A DNA stretch of 64,000 nt from Maribacter ulvicola (GCF_900155985.1 NZ_FTMA01000004.1:62001-126000), one strand, 5' to 3'; positions 1 to 10,511 are shown, counted from the first letter of the stretch. Notes: generated from the sequence alone by a model not told the origin. Numbers and translations: made by a program.

Positions 1-330
1 ACCAAAGCTAAGGAAAGCGGCGCAAAATGGAAGTTTGATTATACCTTACATACCTTAGGGGAAATGAGGTTGCCAGATACCAGTTTAAATGAACCGGCCT
101 ATCAATTAGGGGAATATTCATCACCTTATAGTTTAATGAATGCTCAGATCACCAAAGTTTTTTCAGACAAATTTGAAATCTATATGGGCGGAGAGAATTT
201 ATCCAATGAACAGCAGAATAATCCGGTTTTAGGAGCTAACGATCCTTTTGGTCCCAATTTTGATACAACTATTGTGTACGCACCAATTATGGGAAGAATG
301 TTCTATGGTGGCTTTAGATTTAAAATTTAA
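1..330 (+). CDS. TonB-dependent receptor, C-terminal end (partial)
   Basis: The reading frame is open from base 1, so the gene begins outside the window; 109 residues are visible. The fragment has the alternating polar/aromatic pattern of outer-membrane beta strands. It ends in the closing strands typical of flavobacterial TonB-dependent receptors, with a GGENLSNEQQ strand, then a loop and a last strand reading FYGGFRFKI. These receptors import metal complexes or other nutrients across the outer membrane using TonB energy. The next gene, 24 bases downstream, is a secreted heavy-metal-binding protein, so a metal substrate is a reasonable inference. Family assignment rests on the C-terminal barrel only; the plug and substrate-specific regions are not in the window. 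Confidence 0.8.
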   Translation, partial: TKAKESGAKWKFDYTLHTLGEMRLPDTSLNEPAYQLGEYSSPYSLMNAQITKVFSDKFEIYMGGENLSNEQQNNPVLGANDPFGPNFDTTIVYAPIMGRMFYGGFRFKI

Positions 331-354
331 AACTTAACAATTAATATATTAACT

Positions 355-720
355 ATGAAAACAACGATTTTATCAATAGCAATGATGCTAATTGCGGTAG
401 TGAGCTATGCGCAAGAAAAGAATAAGAAAATGACTTTTGATGTCAATGGTAAGTGTGCCATGTGCAAAGAGCGTATTGAAGAAGCGGCTTTGAATGTAAA
501 AGGGGTAAAATATGCAAATTGGAGTATTCCAACGCATCAGTTAGATATTATTATGGACGAGCGTAAAACTGATGCCATGAAGATTAAAACAGCTATTGTA
601 GCTGTAGGTCATGATACAAAAGAATTGAAGGCGACGGAAGAAGCTTATGATAGTGTACATCCTTGCTGTAAATATAGAGAGGATAATTCTGATGATGGTA
701 AGCATCATGAAAATAAGTAA
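355..720 (+). CDS. Secreted heavy-metal-associated (HMA) domain protein
   Basis: A 121-residue protein with a Sec signal peptide (residues 1-20, ending VVSYAQ) followed by one HMA-like fold. The metal-binding CxxC lies at about residues 34-37 (KCAMCKERIE), as in copper chaperones and P-type ATPase amino-terminal domains. The C-terminus adds a CC pair and a His-rich tail (HPCCKY, KHHENK) that could give extra metal ligands. It probably binds copper or a similar soft metal in the periplasm. It sits 24 bases after a TonB-dependent receptor gene on the same strand, so the two probably form one metal-handling transcription unit. The metal itself cannot be told from sequence. Confidence 0.82.
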   Translation: MKTTILSIAMMLIAVVSYAQEKNKKMTFDVNGKCAMCKERIEEAALNVKGVKYANWSIPTHQLDIIMDERKTDAMKIKTAIVAVGHDTKELKATEEAYDSVHPCCKYREDNSDDGKHHENK

Positions 721-856
721 TTAAAGGTAGATTTTGTCAGGTATAGGTTGCTGTTGAAAATGGTATAAAAAGTTTTGTTAATCTTTTGCCAACACAATTA
801 TCACGGATCAATATCTGAAATACATTAGCTGTAGATTTATCTTAAATTCTACAACA

Positions 857-955
857 ATGGCACAAGCAAAATCAGCAGGGAAACCAGCTGCAAAACCTTC
901 TCCTGCAAAAGCTGGAAAAAAGGCTGCTCCAAAAGCTGCTCCTAAAAAGAAATAG
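857..955 (+). CDS. 32-residue Lys/Ala/Pro-rich histone H1-like peptide
   Basis: A short ORF starting at ATG 857 and ending at TAG 953-955. It encodes 32 residues made almost wholly of Lys, Ala, Pro, Ser and Gly, with AAPK-type repeats, like a eukaryotic histone H1 tail. A strong intrinsic terminator lies 44 bases downstream, so it looks like a small independent transcription unit. A TACATTAG box at 821-828 is one base off the Bacteroidetes -7 consensus. By composition it would bind nucleic acid. Similar Lys-rich tails are found on other flavobacterial proteins, including the TopA tail in this window. No named family is claimed. Confidence 0.55.
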   Translation: MAQAKSAGKPAAKPSPAKAGKKAAPKAAPKKK

Positions 956-998
956 TCAGGTTACCGCCTTTAGAAGGCTATACCGTTTGGACGATAAA

Positions 999-1032
999 AC
1001 CACCTTCTGTAAATTAAGAAGGTGGTTTTTTT
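999..1032 (+). terminator. Intrinsic terminator after the H1-like peptide
   Basis: A perfect 10-bp stem (ACCACCTTCT at 999-1008 and AGAAGGTGGT at 1017-1026) with an 8-base loop, followed by a T run on the plus strand. It separates the plus-strand units from the convergent groEL gene. Confidence 0.85.
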
Positions 1033-1048
1033 GTTGGTATGATGGCAT

Positions 1049-1082
1049 AAAAAAAACGCTCTTGAGATATCAAGAGCGTTTT
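1049..1082 (-). terminator. Intrinsic terminator of groEL
   Basis: A perfect 10-bp inverted repeat (AACGCTCTTG at 1055-1064, CAAGAGCGTT at 1071-1080). The A8 run at 1049-1056 becomes the U tract on the minus-strand transcript. It lies about 55 bases beyond the groEL stop codon. Confidence 0.82.
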
Positions 1083-1135
1083 AATTAATATAAACTGAGT
1101 AAACAAGCTACTGCTTGCTTGTCGATGCTGTAGAT

Positions 1136-2782
<1,647 letters not shown>

Positions 2783-2890
2783 TTAAATTTTTAACCTATA
2801 GAATATCTCGTTAGGTCAATAAAATTATTAATTATTTTTTCTGTGAAAATTTAAGGGCTTTGGCTGAAGTGCCGTTAGCCAAAAGCTATC

Positions 2891-3169
2891 TTAGATAATA
2901 GCAAGAATATCACTTTCTCTCATCATCAAATAATCTGTACCTTCTAATTTCAATTCAGTACCAGCATACTTTCCGTAAAGAACGGTATCACCAACTTTAA
3001 CGGTAACACTGTCATCTTTTGTTCCAGGACCTACTGCAACAACTTTACCTTTTTGAGGTTTTTCCTTTGCAGTATCAGGAATGTATAGTCCAGATGCAGT
3101 TTTAGTTTCAGCTGCCATTGGCTCGATAAGAACTCGGTCTGCCAATGGTTTGATATTAACTTTAGCCAT
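2891..3169 (-). CDS. groES: Co-chaperonin GroES
   Basis: A 92-residue Hsp10 protein. GroES caps the GroEL folding chamber. It shows the family start ([14 protein letters not shown]), the mobile loop around residues 17-32 that contacts GroEL ([11 protein letters not shown]), the [12 protein letters not shown] strand, and the dome segment ending [11 protein letters not shown]. It is first in the groES-groEL unit. The leader on the minus strand carries a near-consensus -7 box (TACATTTC); no CIRCE-type repeat was seen, so HrcA control is not supported. Confidence 0.98.
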   Translation of the reverse strand: MAKVNIKPLADRVLIEPMAAETKTASGLYIPDTAKEKPQKGKVVAVGPGTKDDSVTVKVGDTVLYGKYAGTELKLEGTDYLMMRESDILAII

Positions 3170-3254
3170 AATTATTAATTTTTAATTTGATTTTTAGTTT
3201 CGTTGAAATGTAAAGGCAGAAATTATGCCATTGCCTATTTCCTGACAAATTGTA

Positions 3255-3290
3255 AACAAAAAATGCCAGCTTGTCATAAGCTGGCATTTT
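3255..3290 (-). terminator. Intrinsic terminator between secG and groES
   Basis: A perfect 12-bp stem (AAATGCCAGCTT at 3261-3272 and its complement at 3278-3289) with a 5-base loop. The A-rich flank at 3255-3263 gives a U tract on the minus strand. It ends transcription of the lptE-secG block just past the secG stop and so insulates groES. Confidence 0.85.
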
Positions 3291-3311
3291 AAATATAATG
3301 TAGTAGTATTT

Positions 3312-3671
3312 TTATAAACTATCAGACGGTGTAGCCTTGTTAGTTACAGGTGGTGTTACTGTTTCTGGCAGTGCTTCCGGCACTACAGTTTCAATATCGT
3401 CACCTTGCAATAATTTAGAATCAGCATCGCCAAAGTTACCTTTTAGGGCAACGTTAGAAGCTAGGATTAAAACTATTAACAAACCTGCTAGAGTCCATGT
3501 ACTTTTATCTAAAAAGTCACCTGTTTTTTTAACTCCACCAACTACTTGGTTACCTCCTCCGCCAAAAGAAGAAGAAAGTCCGCCACCTTTTGGATTTTGT
3601 ACCATGATCACCAATACTAACAATAAGCAAACAACAATGATAAGTATTAGGAAAATTGAAAATGTACTCAT
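3312..3671 (-). CDS. secG: Preprotein translocase subunit SecG
   Basis: A 119-residue inner-membrane protein with two hydrophobic segments (about residues 4-24 and 54-75). They flank the conserved cytoplasmic segment NPKGGGLSSSFGGGGNQVVG, the signature of SecG. SecG assists SecYE/SecA protein export. A Pro/Thr/acid-rich C-terminal tail follows TM2, as is common in Flavobacteriia. It is the last gene of a minus-strand block that also encodes LptE, so envelope biogenesis is the shared theme. The upstream gene ends only 6 bases before the secG start. Confidence 0.95.
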   Translation of the reverse strand: MSTFSIFLILIIVVCLLLVLVIMVQNPKGGGLSSSFGGGGNQVVGGVKKTGDFLDKSTWTLAGLLIVLILASNVALKGNFGDADSKLLQGDDIETVVPEALPETVTPPVTNKATPSDSL

Positions 3672-3677
3672 TTTAAA

Positions 3678-4802
3678 TTATTTATTATCTTTTCGTAATT
3701 TTTCTACCGCCTTAATTCGGTCTGCAAAGAAACTACTTTTTTCTGGATATTTCAAACTTAAAATTTTGTAAGCCTGAATTGCATTTTTATACTTTTTTTG
3801 TTCAAGATAAACCCTAGCTAATGTCTCTGTCATAAGTTCGTTATGATCAATCCTTGAAGACTTGGAAATATCTATCACCGCACTCTGTTCTGTTGGTACT
3901 ATTTTAGGGTTAGAAGCTATAAACTTATCTATACGGTCGTATTTCTTTTTAATTGCTTCGCTTTTTACCTTAGGCTTTTTGCTAGGTCTTGGGATGATTT
4001 TTTGTTCCTGTATCTCTTGAGCGGCTTTTTCAGTGCTACGCTCTTTTGCTTCCGTTTGTTGTTCCGTAATTTCGTCTTCGTTGTTACCGGTAATTAGCGC
4101 ATCGGACTTTTCTAATGGGTTTTTTGAAGCTAGGCTCAACCATTCAGAAAAAGAATATTTTTCTTTGGCATTGAAAGTTAGGGGTTTGCCAATATCTAGA
4201 GCTTCTTCCTCTTCGGTATTGGAAGGTTTTTTAGATTGAAATAATTTGGGGTCTAGAATTTGGTCGGCATCGTTCTTGTCTTGTGGTAATGGTTTATCAA
4301 CTGAGGGGGGTATTAAAGAAGGCGTAGTGGCCGCGGTAATAGTATCTGATGTATCAATTTCCGTGATCTCAATTTCATTCGTTTTTACTGCTGTATTAGA
4401 ATCATCTAACGTACTTGTTTTTTCTGTAGGGACAGGATGATCTTCTTTTTCTATAGTTTCAATTTGATTTACAGAAGGTGTTTCTTCAGCCTCCTCAATA
4501 ATTTCAATCGCATTACTTTCGTCTATTTTGGCAATTTTACTTTTTGATACATCATACTGTAAGAAATCTTTAGATGTAATAAATTCGAAAAGTACATCTC
4601 TGTCTGTAGTGTAGGCAGCTGTTACTTTTAGCGCTTTATTGTATTTATAACTATTTAAATTTTTTAATCCCTTTAAGTGAAGTGCCCGTGCAGCTTGAAA
4701 ATAAGGATACTCGTCAATAATGTCCTCTAGGTGTTTTGTGTGTATAGGTTCTACCACTTTGGTAGGATGTTCTAGAAAATATGTAAAGTCCTTAACGTTC
4801 AT
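3678..4802 (-). CDS. Hypothetical protein with C-terminal TPR-like segment
   Basis: The ATG at 4802 is preferred over an upstream in-frame TTG, giving 374 residues and a 5-base gap from lptE. The N-terminal 80 residues are a helical domain (NVKDFTYFLEHP, YPYFQAARALHLKGLK). Next comes a long low-complexity Glu/Thr/Ser-rich linker (about residues 100-290). The C-terminus is a TPR-like helix pair (LARVYLEQKKYKNAIQAYKI). No signal peptide is visible. The gene lies between lptE and secG, an arrangement I associate with Flavobacteriaceae, but no function is established. A scaffold or assembly role in envelope biogenesis is only an inference from its neighbours. Confidence 0.75.
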   Translation of the reverse strand: MNVKDFTYFLEHPTKVVEPIHTKHLEDIIDEYPYFQAARALHLKGLKNLNSYKYNKALKVTAAYTTDRDVLFEFITSKDFLQYDVSKSKIAKIDESNAIEIIEEAEETPSVNQIETIEKEDHPVPTEKTSTLDDSNTAVKTNEIEITEIDTSDTITAATTPSLIPPSVDKPLPQDKNDADQILDPKLFQSKKPSNTEEEEALDIGKPLTFNAKEKYSFSEWLSLASKNPLEKSDALITGNNEDEITEQQTEAKERSTEKAAQEIQEQKIIPRPSKKPKVKSEAIKKKYDRIDKFIASNPKIVPTEQSAVIDISKSSRIDHNELMTETLARVYLEQKKYKNAIQAYKILSLKYPEKSSFFADRIKAVEKLRKDNK

Positions 4803-4807
4803 GTAGT

Positions 4808-5344
4808 TTACCAATCTGCCAATGAGGCGTTGAAGATATCTTGCGTTAATCTTTCAAAAATAATTTCGTGTGCTTCACTCTTAATGCTTGCTAATTGTGT
4901 GTCTGCAGGGTAATCATAAAAGAATGAAAAGCTTTGGTCAAAAGCGGCGTCTTCTTTCAATTGATTGTAGAAACGCACCTTAACCCGTACAGAAAGCCTG
5001 TTTTGTGCTGCTGTTTGTGCGGCCGTAGCAGACATAGGGGAAATTTTGTATTCGGTTATTTCACCTTCGTATAGCAAGTCTGGGTTGCCAGATGAGATAA
5101 GGTCTAAGCTGGTCTGATTTAGAATTCTGTCCTGTAGTGCTAAGGTGAAATCTCTATCTACCCCAGGTTCAAAAGTAGAACCCGGACTTTGGGTTGCATA
5201 GTTTTGAAAATAATTTACTTTAAAGGTTTTTGCCTCACCTACATTACCACCGGTAAAATTGTATACCCCGCAGCTTAATAGTAAGATAACAGGAAGTATG
5301 TATAGTATAGATTTTATAAGGTATTTCATTGAATTGGGATTCAT
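4808..5344 (-). CDS. lptE: LptE-like LPS-assembly lipoprotein
   Basis: A 178-residue lipoprotein; an in-frame ATG at 5329 would give 173. The signal sequence ends in a lipobox LLLSC, with the acylated Cys followed by GVYNFTGG. The pattern that follows (VNYFQNYA, DFTLALQDRILNQTSLDL, GEITEYKISPMSA) is that of Bacteroidetes LptE, which plugs the LptD barrel and helps place LPS in the outer leaflet. It lies 6 bases downstream of the sigma54 activator gene and 5 bases upstream of the repeat protein, so the three are likely co-transcribed with secG. No lptD is in the window. Confidence 0.85.
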   Translation of the reverse strand: MNPNSMKYLIKSILYILPVILLLSCGVYNFTGGNVGEAKTFKVNYFQNYATQSPGSTFEPGVDRDFTLALQDRILNQTSLDLISSGNPDLLYEGEITEYKISPMSATAAQTAAQNRLSVRVKVRFYNQLKEDAAFDQSFSFFYDYPADTQLASIKSEAHEIIFERLTQDIFNASLADW

Positions 5345-5350
5345 GTTAGA

Positions 5351-6637
5351 TTAAAGATCGTACTGTTTTATTTTGCGGTAAAGGGTTCGTTCAGAAATAC
5401 CTAGTTCTGTTGCAGCAGCTTTTCTTTTTCCGCGGTTACGTTCTAAAGATTTTTTGATCAATTCTACTTCCTTCTCCTGTAAAGATAGGGTTTCTTCTTC
5501 TTGAATTTCTTCGGCAAAATGATATTTGTCCTCATAAGAATCTTGTATAATGGACGTATCTTCTTGTTTAGGTTCAGGTAGGTGTAAGAGGTTTATAGAA
5601 GAATCTTCTTGCGTATCGTGTTCTATATCGGCATCTTCTTCGTCATCATTGCCGTAAATTTTACGGATCAGGTTTTCATTGTCTTTTTGAACCTTTTCAG
5701 AATCATTATTTTTTAATAGCTCCATCGTCAACTTTTTTAGGTCGTTGAGGTCGCCTTTCATATCAAATAATACTTTGTACAGTATTTCTCTTTCGTTACT
5801 GAAATCACTTTCAGATTTTGAATTAGAGACAACCGCCGGTAAATTGCTTGTAGTGTTGTTTGGCAGGTAGCCATGTAAGGTTGCAGCTGTAATGCCTCTG
5901 TTCTCTTCAAGTACCGAAACTTGTTCTGCGATATTTCTTAGTTGGCGAATATTACCAGGCCACCTATACTTTATCAATAACGACACGGCATTGTCATCTA
6001 GTCTTATGGTCGGCATCTTGTATTTCTGACTAAAATCAGAGGCAAATTTTCTGAACAATAGATGAATATCACCTTGGCGTTCACGTAACGGAGGAATATT
6101 GATTTCTACCGTGCTTAAACGATAATATAGATCTTCGCGAAATCGCTCTTTCTTAATGGCTTCAAACATATTCACATTGGTAGCCGCAACAATACGTACA
6201 TCGGTTTTTTGCACTTGAGACGATCCAACTTTTAAAAACTCACCGTTTTCAAGTACGCGTAATAGTCGTACTTGGGTAGTTAGTGGCAGTTCACCAACTT
6301 CATCTAAAAATATGGTACCGCCATCGGCAACTTCAAAATAACCACTTCTTGTTTGTGTAGCCCCTGTAAAAGCACCTTTTTCGTGGCCAAAAAGTTCACT
6401 GTCAATAGTACCTTCAGGAATTGCGCCACAGTTAACGGCAATATATTTAGCGTGCTTTCTGTGAGAAAGAGAATGAATAATTTTTGGAATAGATTCTTTA
6501 CCAACACCACTTTCACCAGTAACTAGAACAGAAATGTCAGTTGCGGCAACTTGCATTGCTTTTTCTAGAGCACGATTTAATTTTGGGTCTTGCCCAATAA
6601 TTTCAAAACGTTGTTTTATACTTTGTATGCTTTCCAT
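5351..6637 (-). CDS. Sigma-54-interacting transcriptional activator (no receiver domain)
   Basis: A 428-residue AAA+ enhancer-binding protein. Walker A (GESGVGKE) is at residues 41-48, the sigma54-contacting loop GAFTGA at 88-93 and Walker B (GGTIFLDE) near 110. The R-finger segment YYRLSTVEINIPPLRER follows, and a Fis-type helix-turn-helix closes the protein (ATELGISERTLYRKIKQYDL). There is no N-terminal receiver or GAF domain, so activity is probably set by expression or by an unseen partner. A roughly 150-residue acidic insert separates the AAA+ core from the HTH. It lies between miaB and lptE in a single minus-strand run. Confidence 0.93.
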   Translation of the reverse strand: MESIQSIKQRFEIIGQDPKLNRALEKAMQVAATDISVLVTGESGVGKESIPKIIHSLSHRKHAKYIAVNCGAIPEGTIDSELFGHEKGAFTGATQTRSGYFEVADGGTIFLDEVGELPLTTQVRLLRVLENGEFLKVGSSQVQKTDVRIVAATNVNMFEAIKKERFREDLYYRLSTVEINIPPLRERQGDIHLLFRKFASDFSQKYKMPTIRLDDNAVSLLIKYRWPGNIRQLRNIAEQVSVLEENRGITAATLHGYLPNNTTSNLPAVVSNSKSESDFSNEREILYKVLFDMKGDLNDLKKLTMELLKNNDSEKVQKDNENLIRKIYGNDDEEDADIEHDTQEDSSINLLHLPEPKQEDTSIIQDSYEDKYHFAEEIQEEETLSLQEKEVELIKKSLERNRGKRKAAATELGISERTLYRKIKQYDL

Positions 6638-6657
6638 ATAAAATGGCTACTATAAAT

Positions 6658-8103
6658 TTAGTTATTATCAGAATACCCAACTGCAACACCTTTTAGAGTG
6701 GCAGAAGTACAATCATTAATTTGTACGTTTACAAAGTCGCCCACCTTGTAATGCTCTTTTGGAAAAACTACTACGGTACTTTGGCTATTTCTGCCCATCC
6801 ATTCTCGTTCAGATTTTTTAGAGGTTCCTTCAATTAAAACCTCTTGTGTTTTACCAACATGTTTTTCGGTTCTAAATTGACAGTGGCTTCTTTGTAAAGC
6901 TATAATTTCAGAAAGGCGTCTCTTTTTTGTTGCCTCTGGTACATCATCTTCCATTTTTCTGCCGGCCATGGTACCGGGTCTTTCAGAATACGCATACATA
7001 TAGCCAAAATCATATTTTACATGTTCCAAGGCTTTTAATGTAGCTGTATGGTCTTCTTCTGTTTCTGTAGGGAAACCTGTTATGATATCTTGGGAAATAG
7101 AGCAGTCAGGTAAAATTTTTCTAATTTCATCTGTTAGTTCAAAATACTCTTCTATAGTGTGTAGACGATTCATTTCCTTTAAAATGCGATTACTGCCACT
7201 TTGTACAGGTAAGTGAATATGATTGCAAATATTTTTGTGTTTGGCCATTGTTCTGATCACGTCCAAGGTCATGTCTTGCGGATTGGATGTTGAAAACCGA
7301 ATGCGCATTTTAGGGTTTGCCAAAGCTACCATTTCCAATAGTTTAGAAAAGTTAGTGGCGGTCGCTTTTTGCATATCGGTTGCATTCACGAAATTTTTCT
7401 TTAGTCCGCCGCCATACCATAGGTAACTGTCAACATTCTGTCCAAGAAGTGTAATTTCTTTGAACCCTTTTGATGAAAGCTCGCTGATTTCTGCTAAAAT
7501 AGATTGTGGGTCTCTACTACGTTCGCGACCTCTTGTAAAAGGTACTACGCAAAAAGTACACATATTATCGCAACCTCTGGTAATAGATACAAAAGCTGTT
7601 ACTCCGTTGGTATTTAATCTTACAGGAGCAATATCACCATAGGTTTCATCTTTAGAAAGAATTACATTAACGGCATCTCTACCAGAATCAACTTCTTTAA
7701 TTAAGTTAGGTAAATCTTTATAAGCGTCTGGTCCTACAACCATATCTACAATTTTTTCCTCGTCTAAAAGCTTGTCTTTTAGGCGTTCTGCCATGCAGCC
7801 TAGAACTCCTACTTTTAAATGTGGTCTAGATTTTTTAACCTTATTATATTCGGTCAATCTTTTGCGTATAGTCTGTTCGGCTTTATCTCGAATAGAACAG
7901 GTGTTTACAAGTACTAAATCGGCATCTTCTAACGTTTGGGTGGTGTTAAAACCTTCGGTCGCTAAGATAGATGCAACAATTTCACTGTCGGCAAAGTTCA
8001 TGGCGCATCCGTAACTCTCTATAAAAAGGTTGCGTTTGTTCATTTCTTTTCCTTCAACTATCAAAGTTGTGCCCTGTACATTTTCGTCTATGGTTTTCTC
8101 CAT
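6658..8103 (-). CDS. miaB: tRNA-2-methylthio-N6-dimethylallyladenosine synthase MiaB
   Basis: The ATG at 8103 gives 481 residues, the family length; the frame stays open 75 bases further upstream, but that extension reads as untranslated leader. Domains in order: N-terminal MTTase domain with its three cluster Cys (SYGCAMN, NTCSIRDKA, LGCMAERL), radical-SAM core with CxxxCxxC (RGCDNMCTFCVVPFTRGRER), then a C-terminal TRAM domain (QEVLIEGTSKKSEREWMGRN). MiaB adds the methylthio group at C2 of i6A37 in tRNAs reading UNN codons. All cluster ligands are present. The gene heads the run toward the sigma54 activator. Confidence 0.97.
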   Translation of the reverse strand: MEKTIDENVQGTTLIVEGKEMNKRNLFIESYGCAMNFADSEIVASILATEGFNTTQTLEDADLVLVNTCSIRDKAEQTIRKRLTEYNKVKKSRPHLKVGVLGCMAERLKDKLLDEEKIVDMVVGPDAYKDLPNLIKEVDSGRDAVNVILSKDETYGDIAPVRLNTNGVTAFVSITRGCDNMCTFCVVPFTRGRERSRDPQSILAEISELSSKGFKEITLLGQNVDSYLWYGGGLKKNFVNATDMQKATATNFSKLLEMVALANPKMRIRFSTSNPQDMTLDVIRTMAKHKNICNHIHLPVQSGSNRILKEMNRLHTIEEYFELTDEIRKILPDCSISQDIITGFPTETEEDHTATLKALEHVKYDFGYMYAYSERPGTMAGRKMEDDVPEATKKRRLSEIIALQRSHCQFRTEKHVGKTQEVLIEGTSKKSEREWMGRNSQSTVVVFPKEHYKVGDFVNVQINDCTSATLKGVAVGYSDNN

Positions 8104-8253
8104 TTTTGTAATACGTTGCAATAAAATATTTTGGACGGCAAAGATACTATTATAATCAAAAATATGACAATATGACATGAATATTTAGGGATTGTTTAGG
8201 CTTTACACATGAAAATTATTTAGTTTTATCACCAATTATAACCACTAATACAT

Positions 8254-8982
8254 ATGAATTTAGAAAACTTAACACAATACATTAAAACGAAACCAGATTT
8301 AGAGTTTGGTACCATATTCAGTAGGTCTATTGAGCTGTTTAAAAAAGTATGGTTGCAAGGCTTTCTTGTTTTGCTGTTGACGTTCGTTGTAATCCTTCCA
8401 TTTTATTTGGTGCTGTATATTCCTATGATCGCCATGGGCATTACTGATCCAGAAGCACTTAGACATAATGAGTTACCGCCAATGGTGGCTATTGCAATGG
8501 CAATTCTTATGCCGGTATTTATGGTAGGGGTGACGACATTTGCTTTAGCGTTGAACGCGGCATTTTTAAAAATATGTAAAGAAAAAGATTTAGAGGAAGA
8601 AACTAATGATGATTACTTCTATTACTTTAAAGAGGGACGTTTAGGTAAAGTCTTTATTCTTGCTTTATACGTTTTAGGGCTGTCTATTGCCGGAGCACTT
8701 GCGTGTGGTGTGGGTTTGTTCTACGTAATGGTTCCTATGTCACTAATACCAGCTTTTTTGGCATTTTCAAATGACTTATCTCCGCTAGAAATGGTAAAGG
8801 CGAGTTTTACTTTAGGAAATAAGAACTGGTTGGTCATATTTGGTTTGGTACTAGTATCGGCATTTGTGGCGCAACTGGGCTTCATTTTGTGTTGTGTAGG
8901 AGTGTTATTTACTGCAATGTTAGGGAAGGTGCCTGTGTATTATATGTATAAAGATGGGGTGGGATTTAATAAGGTAGCGTAA
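8254..8982 (+). CDS. Polytopic membrane protein of unknown function
   Basis: A 242-residue protein with about five hydrophobic segments (residues ~35-60, 80-105, 135-160, 162-185 and 200-230). The N-terminal cytoplasmic stretch resembles the openings of DUF975- or glycerophosphodiesterase-membrane-domain-like proteins (ELFKKVWLQGFLVLLLTF). I do not recognise a specific family. It is divergent from miaB, and the 150-base gap between the two starts holds both promoters. It is monocistronic as far as can be seen. Confidence 0.75.
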   Translation: MNLENLTQYIKTKPDLEFGTIFSRSIELFKKVWLQGFLVLLLTFVVILPFYLVLYIPMIAMGITDPEALRHNELPPMVAIAMAILMPVFMVGVTTFALALNAAFLKICKEKDLEEETNDDYFYYFKEGRLGKVFILALYVLGLSIAGALACGVGLFYVMVPMSLIPAFLAFSNDLSPLEMVKASFTLGNKNWLVIFGLVLVSAFVAQLGFILCCVGVLFTAMLGKVPVYYMYKDGVGFNKVA

Positions 8983-9055
8983 ATTTTAACTTGTTGATAA
9001 CGCAACTATTAGGTGATTATTCATCTAATGGTTACAACCAGTTAAATTATAGACC

Positions 9056-10321
9056 ATGAAGAATATAGTATTTGTTTTTTGCGCCATAGCCTTGTCGGCA
9101 TTTGTATCCTGTGATGATGACGGTCCTTATGAAAATTACCAAGTGGCAAGACCCATTCTACAAGATGCAATTTCATTTAAAGCAGAAGCCGTTTCTGTAT
9201 CAGAGCCGGTTCCAGTGGTGTCATCGGGTAAAATATATGCGTATGGTAATTATATTTTTATCAATGATGTAAATAAGGGTTTTCATGTGATAGACAATCA
9301 GAATCCTTCATCGCCAAAAAGTATTGCTTTTATTACGTTAGAAGGGAATAATGATATTTCTATAAAAGACGATAAAATCTATGCGGATAGTTATGGTGAT
9401 TTGGTCATTTTTGACATATCGGACATTAATAATATTACAATAATTGCCCGTATAGTAAATGCTATTTATAATAATGGCATTTGGGCTGCGGATGCGGAAT
9501 ATCCACAAGCAGATTTTTATGAGTATGGAGCTATTGATTATGATAGGGATATTATAATTGGCTGGGAGGTCGTGACTGAAAGAAGGTCGGTAGAGGAGTA
9601 TGAGTCTAGGTATAACTGTAATGATTGTGTGGTAGATTCTCTTGAAAGTTTCAATGAGAGTCCGCAGCCAAGCACTGGGCAGGGCGGTTCATTGGCACGT
9701 TTTAAAATAATTGGTGATTATCTGTACGTTGTGGATTATAGTGATATAAATATTTTTGATATTACAGATGTGGATGATGTAAAAGTTTTAGATGATGTCC
9801 AGGTGGCTTGGGATATTGAGACCATTTATAGTCAGGGAAACATATTATTTATAGGTGGTTCTCAGGGGATGTATATTTATGGAATAGAGAATCCTGAAAA
9901 ACCAGCATTTATCTCGGAATTTAGGCACGGTACCGCTTGCGACCCGGTCGTAGTTGATGGTAATTATGCTTATGTAACTTTAAAAGGAGGTAATTTTTGC
10001 GGTAATGCAGAAAGCGGTCTTTATGTAGTTGATATAACTGATCTCAAAAAGCCTGAATTAAAAGTGATTTATCCGATGGATGGTCCAAACGGACTAGGTA
10101 TTAAAGAGAATACACTTTTTGTGTGCGACGGAGATTCTGGTCTTAAGGTGTATGATAAAACAAATGCGCCCAATATAACTTTGATTAATGTTTTTGAAGA
10201 TATTGTAGCTTATGATGTAATACCGTTGCAATCATCGTTATTGATGATCGGTGACAGAACACTGTTTCAATATGAATACGTAGATAATGATATTAGGTTG
10301 TTAAGCACTTTTCAATTATAG
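9056..10321 (+). CDS. LVIVD-repeat beta-propeller lipoprotein
   Basis: A 421-residue lipoprotein: signal peptide, then the lipobox Cys at residue 19 (AFVSCDDDG). The rest consists of repeats of the LVIVD type (DLVIFDISDINN, YLYVVDYSDINIFDITD, MYIYGIENPEKP, GLYVVDITDLKKPEL, GLKVYDKTNAP), which form a beta propeller. The Asp-rich start suggests sorting to the cell surface, as seen for many Bacteroidetes surface lipoproteins, but this is inferred. Its ligand is unknown. A terminator follows directly. Confidence 0.85.
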   Translation: MKNIVFVFCAIALSAFVSCDDDGPYENYQVARPILQDAISFKAEAVSVSEPVPVVSSGKIYAYGNYIFINDVNKGFHVIDNQNPSSPKSIAFITLEGNNDISIKDDKIYADSYGDLVIFDISDINNITIIARIVNAIYNNGIWAADAEYPQADFYEYGAIDYDRDIIIGWEVVTERRSVEEYESRYNCNDCVVDSLESFNESPQPSTGQGGSLARFKIIGDYLYVVDYSDINIFDITDVDDVKVLDDVQVAWDIETIYSQGNILFIGGSQGMYIYGIENPEKPAFISEFRHGTACDPVVVDGNYAYVTLKGGNFCGNAESGLYVVDITDLKKPELKVIYPMDGPNGLGIKENTLFVCDGDSGLKVYDKTNAPNITLINVFEDIVAYDVIPLQSSLLMIGDRTLFQYEYVDNDIRLLSTFQL

Positions 10322-10336
10322 CAGTTTTGTAGGATT

Positions 10337-10375
10337 AAAAAAAGGGGAGCTAGTTTAGTTTTCCTTTTTTTTTTT
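10337..10375 (+). terminator. Intrinsic terminator after the LVIVD lipoprotein
   Basis: A 10-bp stem (AGGGGAGCTA at 10343-10352, TAGTTTTCCT at 10356-10365) that relies on three G-U pairs, extended by A/U pairs. An 11-base T run follows, ending near 10375. Confidence 0.7.
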
Positions 10376-10511
10376 GTTTCAGCCTCTAATTAGTTTGTGC
10401 CTTGCGGTATAGCAGTGAGTATAGTCCATATTTTTATGATTTTAGAGACTAAACTCTAATGAAATATGGGAAAAAATAATTTCCTGAAATTCTAAAGTTT
10501 ATTTTTTAGTA

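Noticed and set aside
3337-3771. A 144-codon plus-strand frame over secG
   Set aside because: Antisense to secG and the next gene, with no domain, signal peptide or start context.
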